Counted from the first letter of the stretch, positions 1 through 9,542 are shown. The stretch: DNA of 64,000 nucleotides from Azoarcus sp. PA01 (GCA_001274695.2 LARU01000004.1:62001-126000); one strand, 5' to 3'. Numbers and translations are program-made. Notes: generated by a model not told the origin, from the sequence alone.

Positions 1-858
1 CTCCGCTGCGACCACGTCGTGCTCGCGCTCGGCCACAGCGCGCGCGACACGTTCGGCATGCTGCACGCGCGCGGCGTGTTCATGGAGCCGAAGCCGTTCT
101 CGATCGGCTTTCGCATCGAGCATCCGCAGTCCTTGATCGACAAAGCCCGCTTCGGCCCGAACGCCGGACATCCGCTGCTCGGCGCCGCCGACTACAAGCT
201 CGTCCATCACGCGAAGAACGGCCGCAGCGTCTACAGCTTCTGCATGTGCCCGGGCGGCACGGTCGTCGCGGCGACTTCCGAGCCGGAGCGCGTCGTCACC
301 AACGGCATGAGCCAGTATTCGCGCAACGAGCGCAACGCAAACGCCGGCATCGTCGTCGGCATCACGCCCGCCGACTATCCGGGCGGTCCGCTCGCCGGCG
401 TCGAGTTCCAGCGGCGCTGGGAGTCGCGCGCGTTCGAGCTCGGCGGCGGGGACTACGTCGCGCCGGCGCAGCTCGTCGGCGACTTCATCGCCGGCCAGCC
501 GTCGGCGGTGCTCGGTTCGGTCGAGCCGTCATACAAGCCGGGCGTGAAGCTCGGAGACCTCGCGACGAGCCTGCCGGACTACGCGATCGACGCGGTGCGC
601 GAAGCGCTGCCGGCGTTCGAGCGCCAGATCAGAGGTTTCGCGGTGCGCGACGCGGTGCTGACCGGCGTCGAGACGCGCACTTCGTCGCCGCTGCGCATCA
701 CGCGCGGCGCGGACTGCCAGAGCCTGAACGTGAAAGGTCTTTATCCGGCGGGCGAGGGCGCGGGCTACGCGGGCGGCATCCTGTCGGCCGGCGTCGACGG
801 CATCCGCGTCGCCGAAGCGCTCGCGACCGCGCTGCTCGGCGCGCCGGTCGGGAAGTGA
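1..858 (+). CDS. NAD(P)/FAD-dependent oxidoreductase, C-terminal part (5' end outside window)
   Basis: The reading frame is open from base 1, so only the last 285 or so residues are present; the family is usually about 540 residues. The visible part has the C-terminal flavoprotein pattern ending in a GLYPAGEGAGYAGGI motif followed by a helix (residues near 240-270 of the visible part), which closes over the FAD. This resembles the COG2509 family of uncharacterised FAD-dependent dehydrogenases. The substrate is unknown. The gene stands alone here; an insertion sequence follows about 140 bp downstream. Confidence 0.8.
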   Translation, partial: LRCDHVVLALGHSARDTFGMLHARGVFMEPKPFSIGFRIEHPQSLIDKARFGPNAGHPLLGAADYKLVHHAKNGRSVYSFCMCPGGTVVAATSEPERVVTNGMSQYSRNERNANAGIVVGITPADYPGGPLAGVEFQRRWESRAFELGGGDYVAPAQLVGDFIAGQPSAVLGSVEPSYKPGVKLGDLATSLPDYAIDAVREALPAFERQIRGFAVRDAVLTGVETRTSSPLRITRGADCQSLNVKGLYPAGEGAGYAGGILSAGVDGIRVAEALATALLGAPVGK

Positions 859-930
859 GGGCGGAGTTGCGCTTCGCCGCGCACCGATTCATCCCGGAAA
901 CAGCAGTTGCGCCGGTAAAAATCCGCTCAT

Positions 931-961
931 CCTTCGACGGGCTCAGGACAGGCTTGTCGAA
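931..961. repeat. Imperfect inverted repeat (REP-like) downstream of the flavoprotein gene
   Basis: CTTCGAC and GTCGAAG arms flank a GGGCTCAGGACAGGC core. Sequences of this kind are scattered through intergenic space of many proteobacterial genomes. It may also serve as a weak terminator for the flavoprotein gene; there is no T run. Confidence 0.4.
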
Positions 962-982
962 GGGCTTTCGAAGCGACAACTG

Positions 983-2046
<1,064 letters not shown>

Positions 2047-2108
2047 TCAGTTACGGGCTTGCAGGCCCCGAGGGGTAACAGGCTGCGCCGCCGTGCCCGA
2101 AACGACTC

Positions 2109-2216
2109 GCGCTGTGGATTTGTGGACGATGGCCTGTCGGCCACCGGGCCGCTTGCCGTGGAAAAGTCTGACGACTTTTCCACCGCGCGGCCCTTCGCCC
2201 ACAAGCTCCACAGCGC
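2109..2216. other. Large folded intergenic element (nested hairpin), possible structured RNA
   Basis: The 322-bp gap 1957-2278 has no gene but holds nested complementary segments: 2109-2118 with 2207-2216 (10 bp), 2121-2125 with 2199-2203, 2146-2152 with 2187-2193 (7 bp), and a perfect 11-bp hairpin with a 4-base loop at 2158-2183 (arms GTGGAAAAGTC / GACTTTTCCAC). A small GGCC-TGTC-GGCC hairpin sits at 2131-2142. The whole can fold as a branched stem. It lies about 150 bp upstream of the IS110 transposase start and 62 bp upstream of slyX. Confidence 0.6.
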
Positions 2217-2278
2217 ACCAATCATTTTTATAAAGATCAATCTGGAAGATACAAGGTTTCAAGGAACAAGGAACAAGC

Positions 2279-2482
2279 ATGGAAGAACGCCTGACGAAGA
2301 TCGAGACCAAGATCGCGCTGTCCGAAGACCTGCTCGAAGAGCTCAACCTCGCCGTCTATCGCCAGCAGCAGCAGATCGACCGGTTGCAGCAGCAGATCCT
2401 CGAACTGCACCGCCAGCTCGCCGCCGCGGCGCCGGGCGATCGGCCGCGCGACCTGCGCGACGAAATCCCGCCGCATTATTGA
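2279..2482 (+). CDS. slyX: SlyX family protein
   Basis: 67 residues. The first 50 residues form a heptad coiled coil (MEERLTKIETKIAL through QQQQIDRLQQQI), and the protein ends in the DEIPPHY tail typical of SlyX. The function is unknown; in enterobacteria it is encoded beside slyD. A purine-rich AGGAACAAGC precedes the ATG. No partner gene is next to it here. Confidence 0.9.
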   Translation: MEERLTKIETKIALSEDLLEELNLAVYRQQQQIDRLQQQILELHRQLAAAAPGDRPRDLRDEIPPHY

Positions 2483-2500
2483 CGGGCGCGGGAGGCAGGA

Positions 2501-2722
2501 TCAGGACGCCGGCGCCGCAGCTTCGAGTTCCGCCCACATCACCCACTGGCCGCATGCATTGCGCGGGCCGCGCAGCGAGCCGTGCCACGGCCCTTCGATG
2601 CACGGGCCCTTGTCGTCGTTCTCGTCGTATTCGACGCTGCCCGGCTCGCTCCCCGGACGGCGCTTGCCGCCCCAGCGCTTGCAGGACACGCAGCGTTTGC
2701 GGTCGAGCGGCTGGCTGGTCAT
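2501..2722 (-). CDS. Small cysteine-containing protein, function unknown
   Basis: 73 residues from the ATG at 2722. It has a CVSCKRW pair near residue 11 and two further cysteines, in GPCIEG and ACGQW, which together could bind one zinc. Acidic (EYDENDDKG) and Trp-rich (GPWHG, QWVMWAEL) segments lie between them. It starts 19 bp after the stop of the thioredoxin-like gene and is probably co-transcribed with it. No family name is recognised. Confidence 0.65.
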   Translation of the reverse strand: MTSQPLDRKRCVSCKRWGGKRRPGSEPGSVEYDENDDKGPCIEGPWHGSLRGPRNACGQWVMWAELEAAAPAS

Positions 2723-2741
2723 CGGTTCGCGGCGTCGCGCG

Positions 2742-3140
2742 TCATGCGTCGTGCCCGGCGCTGCGGCGCTGCAGCGCGGCGCGGAAGTCGCAGTCGCGCT
2801 GCCACGCGCGGCGCTCTTCGTTCGCGAACGCATACGCGCGCGCTTCGTCATCGTCGAACGCGGCGAGAGTTTCGAGCATGCGCTGCAGGAACACGTGCTG
2901 CGGCAGCATCATGCCGAAGAACAGCACCAGCTCGCCGCGCTGGATCAGCAGCGTCGGGAAGTCCTCGACATCCAGGTCGCCGAGCCAGTCGGCGTCGTCC
3001 TCGATGTCGACCCAGTGGAACCCGGCCTGCGGCCATTGGCGGGCGAGGGCTTCGAAGCCGGCGCGATAGTCGCGGCAGGTGCCGCACCATTCCGCACACA
3101 GGCACGCGACGAGGAGTTCGGGAAGGGGTCGGTCGTTCAT
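2742..3140 (-). CDS. Thioredoxin-like protein with CGTC active site
   Basis: 132 residues. The AEWCGTCRDY motif near residue 20 is a thioredoxin-fold CxxC site. DVEDFPTLLI supplies the cis-proline region, and a GELVLFFGMMLP strand-turn follows. There is no signal peptide, so a cytoplasmic thiol-disulfide role is likely. The ATG at 3140 is preferred because further upstream there is no conserved sequence. It probably forms a two-gene unit with the cysteine-rich protein downstream. Confidence 0.85.
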   Translation of the reverse strand: MNDRPLPELLVACLCAEWCGTCRDYRAGFEALARQWPQAGFHWVDIEDDADWLGDLDVEDFPTLLIQRGELVLFFGMMLPQHVFLQRMLETLAAFDDDEARAYAFANEERRAWQRDCDFRAALQRRSAGHDA

Positions 3141-3332
3141 CGGGAAAAGCTGCCGGTCGATCGGTGCGCCAGTGCGCGTACCGGCCGAGGCTAGCATATT
3201 CCGCGCACGCCGGCCGCCTGCAGCTGCGATCGCGCAGACGTCGCGGATGGGCTTACACTCGATCCGTCGTTACCGCAGCGTTTCAGGAGTATCCCCCGCC
3301 CGCGGCAGCGGGCTGCATCGAGGAAGTGCCCG

Positions 3333-4100
3333 ATGAAAATCCAGATCCTGTCCGACCTGCACCTGAACGTCGCCGAGCTGGAGCCGCCGCTCACCGATGC
3401 CGACCTCGTGGTCCTCGCCGGCGACATCGCCCGCCCCGAACGGGCGATCGCGTGGGCGCGGCAGTTTCCGCAGCCGGTCGTCTATATTCCCGGCAACCAC
3501 GAGTACTACGGCGGCAGCCTGTCGGGCGTCGCGCAAAAGCTGCGTGCGGCGGCCGAGGGGAGCAACGTCCGCATCCTCGACTGCGCGGCCGCATTATTCG
3601 GGCGCGTGCGCATCCTCGGCTGCACGCTGTGGAGCGATTTCCGGCTGTTCGCCGAGGCCGAGCGGCAGCAGCACTCACAAGCCGAAGCGACGCGGCTGAT
3701 GTACGATTTTTCGCGCGTCAGGCTCGACGACGATGCACCCGAACTGTTCACGCCGGCGCTGTCCGCCGAGCTGTTCGATCGGGCGTCCGCGTGGCTGCGC
3801 GACGAACTGCAGGCGCCCCACGACGGAACGACGGTCGTCGTCACCCATCACGCGCCGTGCACGCGCAGCGTGCATCCGAAATACGCCGACTCGCCGATCA
3901 CACCGGCGTTCGTCTCCGACCTCGACGAGCTCGTCGCCGGTTCGGGCGCGGCGCTGTGGATCCACGGCCACGTGCACGATTCGCACGACTACCGCATCGG
4001 CGCGACGCGCGTGCTGTGCAACCCGCGCGGCTACGGCAAGAACGGCGTCAACGAGAACCCACGCTTCGATCCGGCGCTGACGATCATCGTCGGCGAGTGA
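3333..4100 (+). CDS. Calcineurin-like metallophosphoesterase
   Basis: 255 residues. The five metal-ligand motifs are in order: SDLHL (D8, H10), AGDIA (D30), GNHEYY (N54, H55), VTHHAPC and HGHVHD near the C-terminus. It is a cytoplasmic two-metal phosphoesterase; the substrate cannot be deduced. GAGGAAG lies 7 bases before the ATG. It is divergent from the thioredoxin-like gene, with the promoter region in the intervening 192 bp. Confidence 0.9.
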   Translation: MKIQILSDLHLNVAELEPPLTDADLVVLAGDIARPERAIAWARQFPQPVVYIPGNHEYYGGSLSGVAQKLRAAAEGSNVRILDCAAALFGRVRILGCTLWSDFRLFAEAERQQHSQAEATRLMYDFSRVRLDDDAPELFTPALSAELFDRASAWLRDELQAPHDGTTVVVTHHAPCTRSVHPKYADSPITPAFVSDLDELVAGSGAALWIHGHVHDSHDYRIGATRVLCNPRGYGKNGVNENPRFDPALTIIVGE

Positions 4101-4207
4101 ACCGGCGCGCCGTGCGCCAGGCCGGGGTTCGGCAGGAATTCCGGCCCGGGTTATCCGGGCACGTCATTCCCGACGGCCTTCATTGGGCGTTGACGTCGGC
4201 CGAAGGC

Positions 4208-4822
4208 TTACGCCGATAGAGGATGGATGCGGAACACTTCCGGATCGTCGCCGTGATCGAGCAAGATGCGGCGGACGCGGTCCTGCCACAACGCGCCGAA
4301 CTGCCGCTGCTCGTCCGCGCTGGCTTCGCCCGTGATGCAGCGCGCCATCAGCGACGGCATCGCCGGGTCAGCCGGAATCGTCGACAGGTCCGCTTCGGCA
4401 TCGACGGCCGCGCCGGTGTCGAGGCGGGTGAAACGCAGCGCGAGCGGCACGTCGACGGCGAACTGCTGCAGCCCGCGCCGCACGAAGCGCCCGGCAAGGC
4501 CTTTGAAGCCGCCGTCCTGCGCCGCGCCGCTCAGCAGCGTCACGACGCTCGCAATCACGCCGGTGACGCCGTCCTCGAAGCGGTTGCGGAACTCGACGCG
4601 CACGCCGCCGCGTTCCGGCACGCCGTCGGGGTACAGCGCGGTGAGCGCGTGGCGGGTCAGAAGATACGCCGAACCGACTGTCGGGCACGAGTGTCCGGCG
4701 AGCTTCACGGCGTCCTCGTAGCCGTATTCGATGACGCCGTCTTCGGCAGCGCCGAGAAAGGCGGCCAGCGCGTCGTGCACCTTGAGTCGCGGCACGGCGC
4801 GGTAGAAATCAGGGAATTGCAT
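4208..4822 (-). CDS. FmdE-like domain protein
   Basis: 204 residues. The YEDAVKLAGHSCPTVGSAYL segment near residue 40 has the conserved H and C of the FmdE domain first seen next to molybdenum formylmethanofuran dehydrogenase. GVTGVIASVVTLLSGAA and GGFKGLAGRF blocks follow. The domain binds metal in other members; the reaction is unknown in bacteria outside methanogenic pathways. The start at 4822 has GGAGCAGCA directly upstream. It is third gene of an SDR-cupin-FmdE unit, after an 89-bp gap. Confidence 0.8.
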   Translation of the reverse strand: MQFPDFYRAVPRLKVHDALAAFLGAAEDGVIEYGYEDAVKLAGHSCPTVGSAYLLTRHALTALYPDGVPERGGVRVEFRNRFEDGVTGVIASVVTLLSGAAQDGGFKGLAGRFVRRGLQQFAVDVPLALRFTRLDTGAAVDAEADLSTIPADPAMPSLMARCITGEASADEQRQFGALWQDRVRRILLDHGDDPEVFRIHPLSA

Positions 4823-4911
4823 TGCTGCTCCAGGGAAGGGTTGGTTCGGGAAAAATGTCATCGGCGGCACGATCCGGCCGGCCGCCGACAGGGGGCGTCA
4901 CGGGCGGCGCG

Positions 4912-5244
4912 TCACGCGCGATGCAGCAGCATCGTGATCAGCAGCGAGGCGTCTTCGAGCGCGGTTACCGCGTGCGGCTCGGCATCGGCGAGGTACACCA
5001 GCGTGCCGGCGGTGAGCGTTTGCGCCTGGTCGTACGCGTCGAGCTCGACGACGCCTTCGAGGCACTGGATCGTGATCAGGCCGGCGGCCCGGTGTTCCTG
5101 CGTGGACTTGCCGGCCGGCAGCACCAGCCGGAAGACCTCGAAATGCTCGGCCCTGACGAGCGTCGTCGACACCGTGTCGCGGACGCGTTCGCCAAGGGGC
5201 GTGATGTCGATCAGTTCGCCGGACGCGGCGTGCGGAATGGCCAT
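4912..5244 (-). CDS. Single-domain cupin protein
   Basis: 110 residues. It has the short cupin fold with conserved motif 1 (GKSTQEHRAAGLITIQCLEG) and motif 2 (GTLVYLADAEPHAV). One usual motif-1 histidine is present (H in QEHR) and the PHAV histidine supplies motif 2, so metal binding is possible but not certain. GGAGACGTC precedes the ATG. It lies only 8 bp after the SDR stop, so the two are one transcript. Confidence 0.82.
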   Translation of the reverse strand: MAIPHAASGELIDITPLGERVRDTVSTTLVRAEHFEVFRLVLPAGKSTQEHRAAGLITIQCLEGVVELDAYDQAQTLTAGTLVYLADAEPHAVTALEDASLLITMLLHRA

Positions 5245-5252
5245 GACGTCTC

Positions 5253-6005
5253 CTAACCGATGGTATAGCCGCCGTCGACGACGATGTCCTGGCCGTAGAT
5301 GTTCTTCGCGCCGTCCGACGCGAGGAATACCGAGGTCTCGGCGATGTCCTCCGGCTTGCCGAACTCGCCCGTCATCAGCCGCGAGTTGATCTGCCCGGCG
5401 ACCGCGCCGAGCACATCGGGCGCCAGGCCGACCGTGCCCCACAGCGGCGTGGCGATCGGGCCCGGCGCGATCGAGTTGACGCGTATGCCTTTCGGCGCGA
5501 GTTCCGCGGCGAGCGTCTGGGCGAACGATTTCAGCGCGGCCTTGCTCGCGCTGTAGATCGCGAGCCCGGGAAAACCGACCTGCGTCAGGAAAGTGGTGAT
5601 GAACTGCACCGATCCGCCGCGGCGGATATGCGGCAGGAACAGGCGGACCGTCTCGGCTGCGGCGAAGAGGTTCACCGAGAACTGCGTCTCGAACGCTTCG
5701 CGCGTGCTGTCCTCGAACGAAACGACCCGGGCGATGCCGGCGTTCGGCACGACGATATCGACGCCGCCGAACGCCTTGAGCGTCTCGTCGACGAAGCGCT
5801 GCAGGTCTTCGGCGCGCGTCACGTCGCCCTTGACCGTGACGACTTTGCCGGCATGGGCGGCCCCGAGCGCGTCGAGCGCCTCGGTGTTGCGGCCGAACGC
5901 GGCGACTTTCGCCCCTTCGGCGACGTAGCGCTCGACGATCGCGCGGCCGATGCCGCTGCTCGCGCCGGTCACGACTGCGACCTTGTCTTCAAGACGTCCT
6001 TTCAT
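5253..6005 (-). CDS. SDR family NAD(P)-dependent oxidoreductase
   Basis: 250 residues. The Rossmann TGASSGIG motif is near residue 15, NAG near residue 90, a catalytic Ser in the FITTF region, and YSASK near residue 155. This is the classical short-chain dehydrogenase arrangement of about 250 residues. The ALDxxGR-type sequence AAFGRN after beta-2 suggests NADP preference, weakly. Start chosen at the ATG with GAGGATG upstream. It is the first gene of the operon with the cupin and FmdE-like genes; the substrate is unknown. Confidence 0.9.
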   Translation of the reverse strand: MKGRLEDKVAVVTGASSGIGRAIVERYVAEGAKVAAFGRNTEALDALGAAHAGKVVTVKGDVTRAEDLQRFVDETLKAFGGVDIVVPNAGIARVVSFEDSTREAFETQFSVNLFAAAETVRLFLPHIRRGGSVQFITTFLTQVGFPGLAIYSASKAALKSFAQTLAAELAPKGIRVNSIAPGPIATPLWGTVGLAPDVLGAVAGQINSRLMTGEFGKPEDIAETSVFLASDGAKNIYGQDIVVDGGYTIG

Positions 6006-6075
6006 GTTCGCATCCTCACCGGTTTTTCCGCCTTTGCGGAGTGGGGCAAGCATCACTGTCCGCGCCGCTGCCCTC

Positions 6076-6091
6076 ATTGATATGCATCAAT
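6076..6091. promoter_or_regulatory. Inverted repeat, candidate operator of the SDR operon
   Basis: ATTGAT-ATGC-ATCAAT is a perfect 6+6 inverted repeat 71 bp upstream of the SDR start, in the divergent region shared with the PQQ sugar dehydrogenase. No regulator gene is adjacent. It could be chance in such an AT-rich spot. Confidence 0.35.
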
Positions 6092-6301
6092 CGTCGGCAT
6101 CCGACCGCTGCGCGGGTCAAATACAGGACAAGTTCGCGGCCCCTCCCGTTCCCGCTGCTGCGGCGATGGAGCGGTTGCGCACGCAATCGTTTCTGAACTC
6201 GCCCGAGCTCGACGATGTCATTTGCCGAACGAGCGTGCTTTCCGCCGTGCGGGAGCCCGCCATGTCGCGGGCGTTTTCCGGCCGACCCAGAGGAGAATCC
6301 G

Positions 6302-7450
6302 ATGCTTCATTTCCGCCGCGTGATCGTCGCTTCCGCGCTGATGTCGTCGTTCCCCGGCGTCATGCCGGACTTCGCCACGGCGCTGGCGCAGGAGACCGTC
6401 CGCAGCGAAGCGGGGCCGGTGAAAGTCGTCGAGGTCGCGCGCGGGCTCGAGATCCCGTGGAGCCTGGCGTTCCTGCCCGACGGCCGGATGCTGGTGACGG
6501 AGCGGCCCGGGCGCATGCGCATCGTGTCGCCGGACGGCAAGCTGTCCGCGCCGCTGAAGAACGTGCCCGAAGTCCAGGCCGGCGGGCAGGGCGGTCTGCT
6601 CGATGTCGTGCTGAGCCCGCGTTTTGCCGACGACCGCACGATCTTCTTCTCGTACGCCGAACCGACGCGCCGTGCAGCACGCACCGCGGTCGCCCGCGCG
6701 CAGCTCGATGTCGAAGGCCTGAGTCTTTCAGCGGTGAAAGTGATCTTTGCGCAGAACGATGACCCGTCAGGGCGCAATCACTGGGGCTCGCGGCTGGTGT
6801 TCGACCGCGACGGACTGCTCTACGTCACGCTCGGCGAACGTTTTTCGTATCGCGACAAGGCGCAGGACCTCGACAGCCATCTGGGCAAGATCGTCCGCAT
6901 CCGCGCCGATGGCAGCGTGCCGCCGGACAATCCCTTCGTCGGCAAGCCGGGCGTGCAGCCCGAAATCTGGTCGTACGGCCATCGCAACGTGCAGGGCGCG
7001 GCGCTGCATCCGCAAACGGGCGTGCTGTGGGCGCACGAGCATGGCCCGCAGGGCGGCGACGAAGTGAATGTCATCAAGCCGGGGCGCAACTATGGCTGGC
7101 CGGTGATCACCTATGGGCGCAACTACGGCACCGGCACGCGCATCGGCGAAGGCACTGAGCGCGCCGACGTCGAACCGCCAGTGCATTACTGGATCCCGTC
7201 GATCGCGCCGTCCGGGATGGCTTTTTACACCGGCGACGCTTTTCCGGCGTGGAAAGGCAGTCTGTTCGTCGGCGCCCTGCGCGCGCAGCTGCTGGCACGG
7301 CTCGAACTGGACGGCACCCGCGTCACGCACGAGGAACGCCTGCTGACCGAACTGGGCAAGCGCATCCGGGACGTGCGTCAGGGGCCGGATGGGAAGCTGT
7401 ATCTGCTCGACGAAAGCGACGGGCGGGTTCTTCGGCTCGATCCGGGCTAG
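6302..7450 (+). CDS. Soluble PQQ-dependent aldose sugar dehydrogenase family protein
   Basis: 382 residues with a signal peptide in the first 30 residues (RRVIVASALM core, cleavage after ATALA). It resembles the soluble glucose/aldose dehydrogenases (YliI/Asd type), a six-bladed propeller. The conserved elements IPWSLAFLPDGRMLVTERPG, NHWGSRLVFDRDGLLYVTLG, SYGHRNVQG and HEHGPQGGDEVN carry PQQ and calcium ligands and the catalytic His of the family. It is probably periplasmic and oxidises aldose sugars with PQQ. AGAGGAGAA precedes the ATG. Confidence 0.9.
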   Translation: MLHFRRVIVASALMSSFPGVMPDFATALAQETVRSEAGPVKVVEVARGLEIPWSLAFLPDGRMLVTERPGRMRIVSPDGKLSAPLKNVPEVQAGGQGGLLDVVLSPRFADDRTIFFSYAEPTRRAARTAVARAQLDVEGLSLSAVKVIFAQNDDPSGRNHWGSRLVFDRDGLLYVTLGERFSYRDKAQDLDSHLGKIVRIRADGSVPPDNPFVGKPGVQPEIWSYGHRNVQGAALHPQTGVLWAHEHGPQGGDEVNVIKPGRNYGWPVITYGRNYGTGTRIGEGTERADVEPPVHYWIPSIAPSGMAFYTGDAFPAWKGSLFVGALRAQLLARLELDGTRVTHEERLLTELGKRIRDVRQGPDGKLYLLDESDGRVLRLDPG

Positions 7451-7472
7451 GCTCAGACGATCCTCGTTAACT

Positions 7473-7493
7473 TTGATGATGCAAACACATCAA
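7473..7493. promoter_or_regulatory. Inverted repeat upstream of the Xre/RES module, candidate operator
   Basis: TTGATG (7473-7478) and CATCAA (7488-7493) are separated by 9 bases. A CATAAT -10-like hexamer lies at 7502. Antitoxins of this class autoregulate by binding upstream palindromes, so this is the likely operator; inferred from position. Confidence 0.4.
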
Positions 7494-7539
7494 GGTAAGG
7501 CCATAATGCGCTTATGCACGTTATCGAGGAGCACCGGCC

Positions 7540-7899
7540 ATGAGCGTTGCTGTCCTTCGCAAACCCGAGGCGACGCAGGTCGTCACCAAGGCCCTGCTCA
7601 ACGCCGGCAAGGAAATGGGGCTGACGCAGGCGGCGCTGGGGGCGGTCATCGGCAAGGACCGGACCGCGATCAGCCGCAACGGCATCGACCCCGACAGCAA
7701 GGCGGGCGAGCTCGCGCTGCTGCTGATCCGCGCGTATCGCGCGCTGTTCGCGCTCGTCGGCGGCGACGCCGTCCAGATGAAGCACTGGATGCACACTGAC
7801 AACCACCACGTCGGCGGCGTCCCGGCCGAGCAGATTCGCACCGTCCAGGGGCTGCTGCGCGTCGTCGAATACCTCGACGCGATCCGCGGCCGCCTGTGA
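7540..7899 (+). CDS. Xre/MbcA/ParS-type antitoxin of a RES module
   Basis: 119 residues. The N-terminal helix-turn-helix is around residues 27-55 (GLTQAALGAVIGKDRTAISR). The C-terminal half has the DUF2384-like toxin-binding segment (LLIRAYRALFALVGGDAVQMKHWMH, then VPAEQIRTVQGLLRVVEYLD). It blocks the RES toxin encoded immediately downstream and probably represses its own promoter. The stop codon overlaps the toxin start by four bases (GTGA). Confidence 0.9.
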   Translation: MSVAVLRKPEATQVVTKALLNAGKEMGLTQAALGAVIGKDRTAISRNGIDPDSKAGELALLLIRAYRALFALVGGDAVQMKHWMHTDNHHVGGVPAEQIRTVQGLLRVVEYLDAIRGRL

Positions 7900-8648
7900 C
7901 CGACATCTGGGCGGCGGTCGGCGCAGAAGCTCCGGTCGTCGAGCTCGCAGGCGACCTCGTCCGGCTCGTCGAGAGCCAGGAGCAGATCGCGACGAATCGC
8001 CTCGTCGATACGCTCGAGGAACAGGCGCTCCTCGAATCCCTGCTGGAAAGCTCGAAGCCGTCGTTGCCGCAGGCGGCGCGTGGCCTGCATTACCTGCTGG
8101 CGACGCCGTTCCGTTATCCACCGCTGCGCCACGGTTCGCGTTTCGGCGGGCACTTCGAGCCCAGTCTGTTCTACGCGGCGTTCGACACGGCAACGGTGCT
8201 GGCCGAATCGGCCTATTACCGCTTCGTCTTCTGGCATGGCATGGCCCTCGCGCCGGCGTCGCCGCTGGCGTCCCAGCACACGCTGTTCGGCGCCCCGTGG
8301 CGCTGCGCCCGCGGCGTGCAACTGCAGTCCCCGCCGTTCGACCGCTGGCGCGAGCAGCTCACCGACCCCGGGGATTACACCGCGACCCAGCAACTCGGCA
8401 CGGCGATGCGAAAAGCCGGGGTCGAAGCGTTCGAATACGTCTCCGCGCGCGATGAAGCTGGCGGCCTCAACGTCGCGCTCTTCACCCCGATGGCGCTTGC
8501 CGCCCGCCGGCCGGACTTCATGCAGGCATGGCTCGCGGAAACGGACGCCGCCGAGGTGCGCTTCTACTGCCAGGAAGAGCGGCTCGTGCACCGCTTCCCG
8601 CTCGGGCAGTTCCTCGTCGCGGGCGGGCTGCCGATGCCGGCGGTGTAG
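7896..8648 (+). CDS. RES-domain toxin
   Basis: 250 residues from a GTG that overlaps the antitoxin stop. The RES signature residues are visible in RFGGHFEPSLFYAAFDTATV with the downstream AESAYYRF (Arg, Glu, Ser). RES toxins studied so far degrade or modify NAD+. The N-terminal 60 residues are an acidic helical extension (LVDTLEEQALLESLLESSKP). The gene is complete, so the pair is likely functional. Confidence 0.9.
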   Translation: MTDIWAAVGAEAPVVELAGDLVRLVESQEQIATNRLVDTLEEQALLESLLESSKPSLPQAARGLHYLLATPFRYPPLRHGSRFGGHFEPSLFYAAFDTATVLAESAYYRFVFWHGMALAPASPLASQHTLFGAPWRCARGVQLQSPPFDRWREQLTDPGDYTATQQLGTAMRKAGVEAFEYVSARDEAGGLNVALFTPMALAARRPDFMQAWLAETDAAEVRFYCQEERLVHRFPLGQFLVAGGLPMPAV

Positions 8649-8760
8649 CGTTTGAATTGAGCGGCGTGAGTGACTTTTCGCGCAGCTTCGCTCGAATGAT
8701 GGGCGGGTCGTCGCCCGCCAGCCACCTCACAGCTCCGGTGGAATGGCCGGGTTGGGCCGC

Positions 8761-9027
8761 TCATTCATAGTGCGTCCACATACGCAGGACGCGAACCGTT
8801 TTCTCGTTGGCAAAGACTTCGTACACGATGCGGTGTTGAATATTGATGCGACGAGAGTATGCGCCGGCAAGGTCACCGACCAATTTTTCAAAGGGAGGTG
8901 GCTTTTTAAATGGGTCGTCGGCAAGAATCGCGAGCAGTTCCTGCGCCTTTAGTTTAAGACCGCTTGCAGCAAGTTTCTTTGCATCCTTCAGTGCCTGCCT
9001 GGCATAAACGACCTCCCAACTTACCAC
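8761..9027 (-). CDS. yoeB: Txe/YoeB family toxin
   Basis: 88 residues. It has the RelE-fold YoeB features: WEVVYARQALKDAKKL at the start, PFKKPPPFEKL in the middle, the RRINIQHRIVYEV segment carrying the catalytic Arg/Glu region, and the C-terminal WTHYE with the usual His-Tyr end. It cleaves mRNA at the ribosome. The start is GTG at 9027, overlapping the antitoxin gene by 7 bp, as in the yefM-yoeB operon. Confidence 0.92.
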   Translation of the reverse strand: MVSWEVVYARQALKDAKKLAASGLKLKAQELLAILADDPFKKPPPFEKLVGDLAGAYSRRINIQHRIVYEVFANEKTVRVLRMWTHYE

Positions 9028-9263
9028 TTAAGCTCCTTCGAGCTTTTTGCGAGAGGTTCGGCCATGCCAGCCTTGATGGACTCACGCATGCCAGGTACGG
9101 CTAGCAGGTACAGAGTTTCCTGAATTGCGCTCCAGTCTTCTGCGGAGAGAAGCACGGCACTGTTGCGTTTTCCGGAAATGATGATTGGCTCATGAGACTC
9201 AACTGTTTGATCAATGAGCCGGTAAAGATTTGCCCGGGCTTCGCTGGCCGTAAGTGTGTTCAT
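9021..9263 (-). CDS. yefM: YefM/Phd family antitoxin
   Basis: 80 residues: MNTLTASEARANLYRLIDQT is the dimerising DNA-binding N-terminus, PIIISGKRNSAVLLSAEDW the core, and the variable toxin-binding tail follows. It neutralises YoeB encoded downstream and represses the operon. A GAGGAG Shine-Dalgarno sequence sits 6 bases before the ATG at 9263. Confidence 0.92.
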   Translation of the reverse strand: MNTLTASEARANLYRLIDQTVESHEPIIISGKRNSAVLLSAEDWSAIQETLYLLAVPGMRESIKAGMAEPLAKSSKELKW

Positions 9264-9287
9264 TTCGCGCTCCTCCAAAGAGGCTTT

Positions 9288-9315
9288 ATGGTACGCGATA
9301 GCGTACGTGTGTCAA
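9288..9315 (-). promoter_or_regulatory. yefM-yoeB promoter with embedded operator palindrome
   Basis: On the minus strand TTGACA (9310-9315), a 16-bp spacer and TACCAT (9288-9293) form a sigma-70 promoter. The spacer contains the palindrome GTACGC-GATA-GCGTAC (9291-9306), with paired GTAC cores like those bound by YefM, so binding would block the polymerase. Confidence 0.7.
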
Positions 9316-9542
9316 GTGACTCCGGGAGCGCAGCAAGAGGCCCAACGTTTGAGTTCAACCGCTCTTGGAGGCAGGCGCAGCACTTTGTTGAGGCAACTCA
9401 TCGTGCCGCCGGATATGAGAAACTGCCGCGAACGCGGCTCGTTCGCGCGTCCAGCCGATTTGTCCCGCCGAACCCTTTTGATTCCGTCCGCGATTGTCGG
9501 ACGGCGCGTAATCGACCGCTTTTGAACCCTGCAGGAGAGCCG

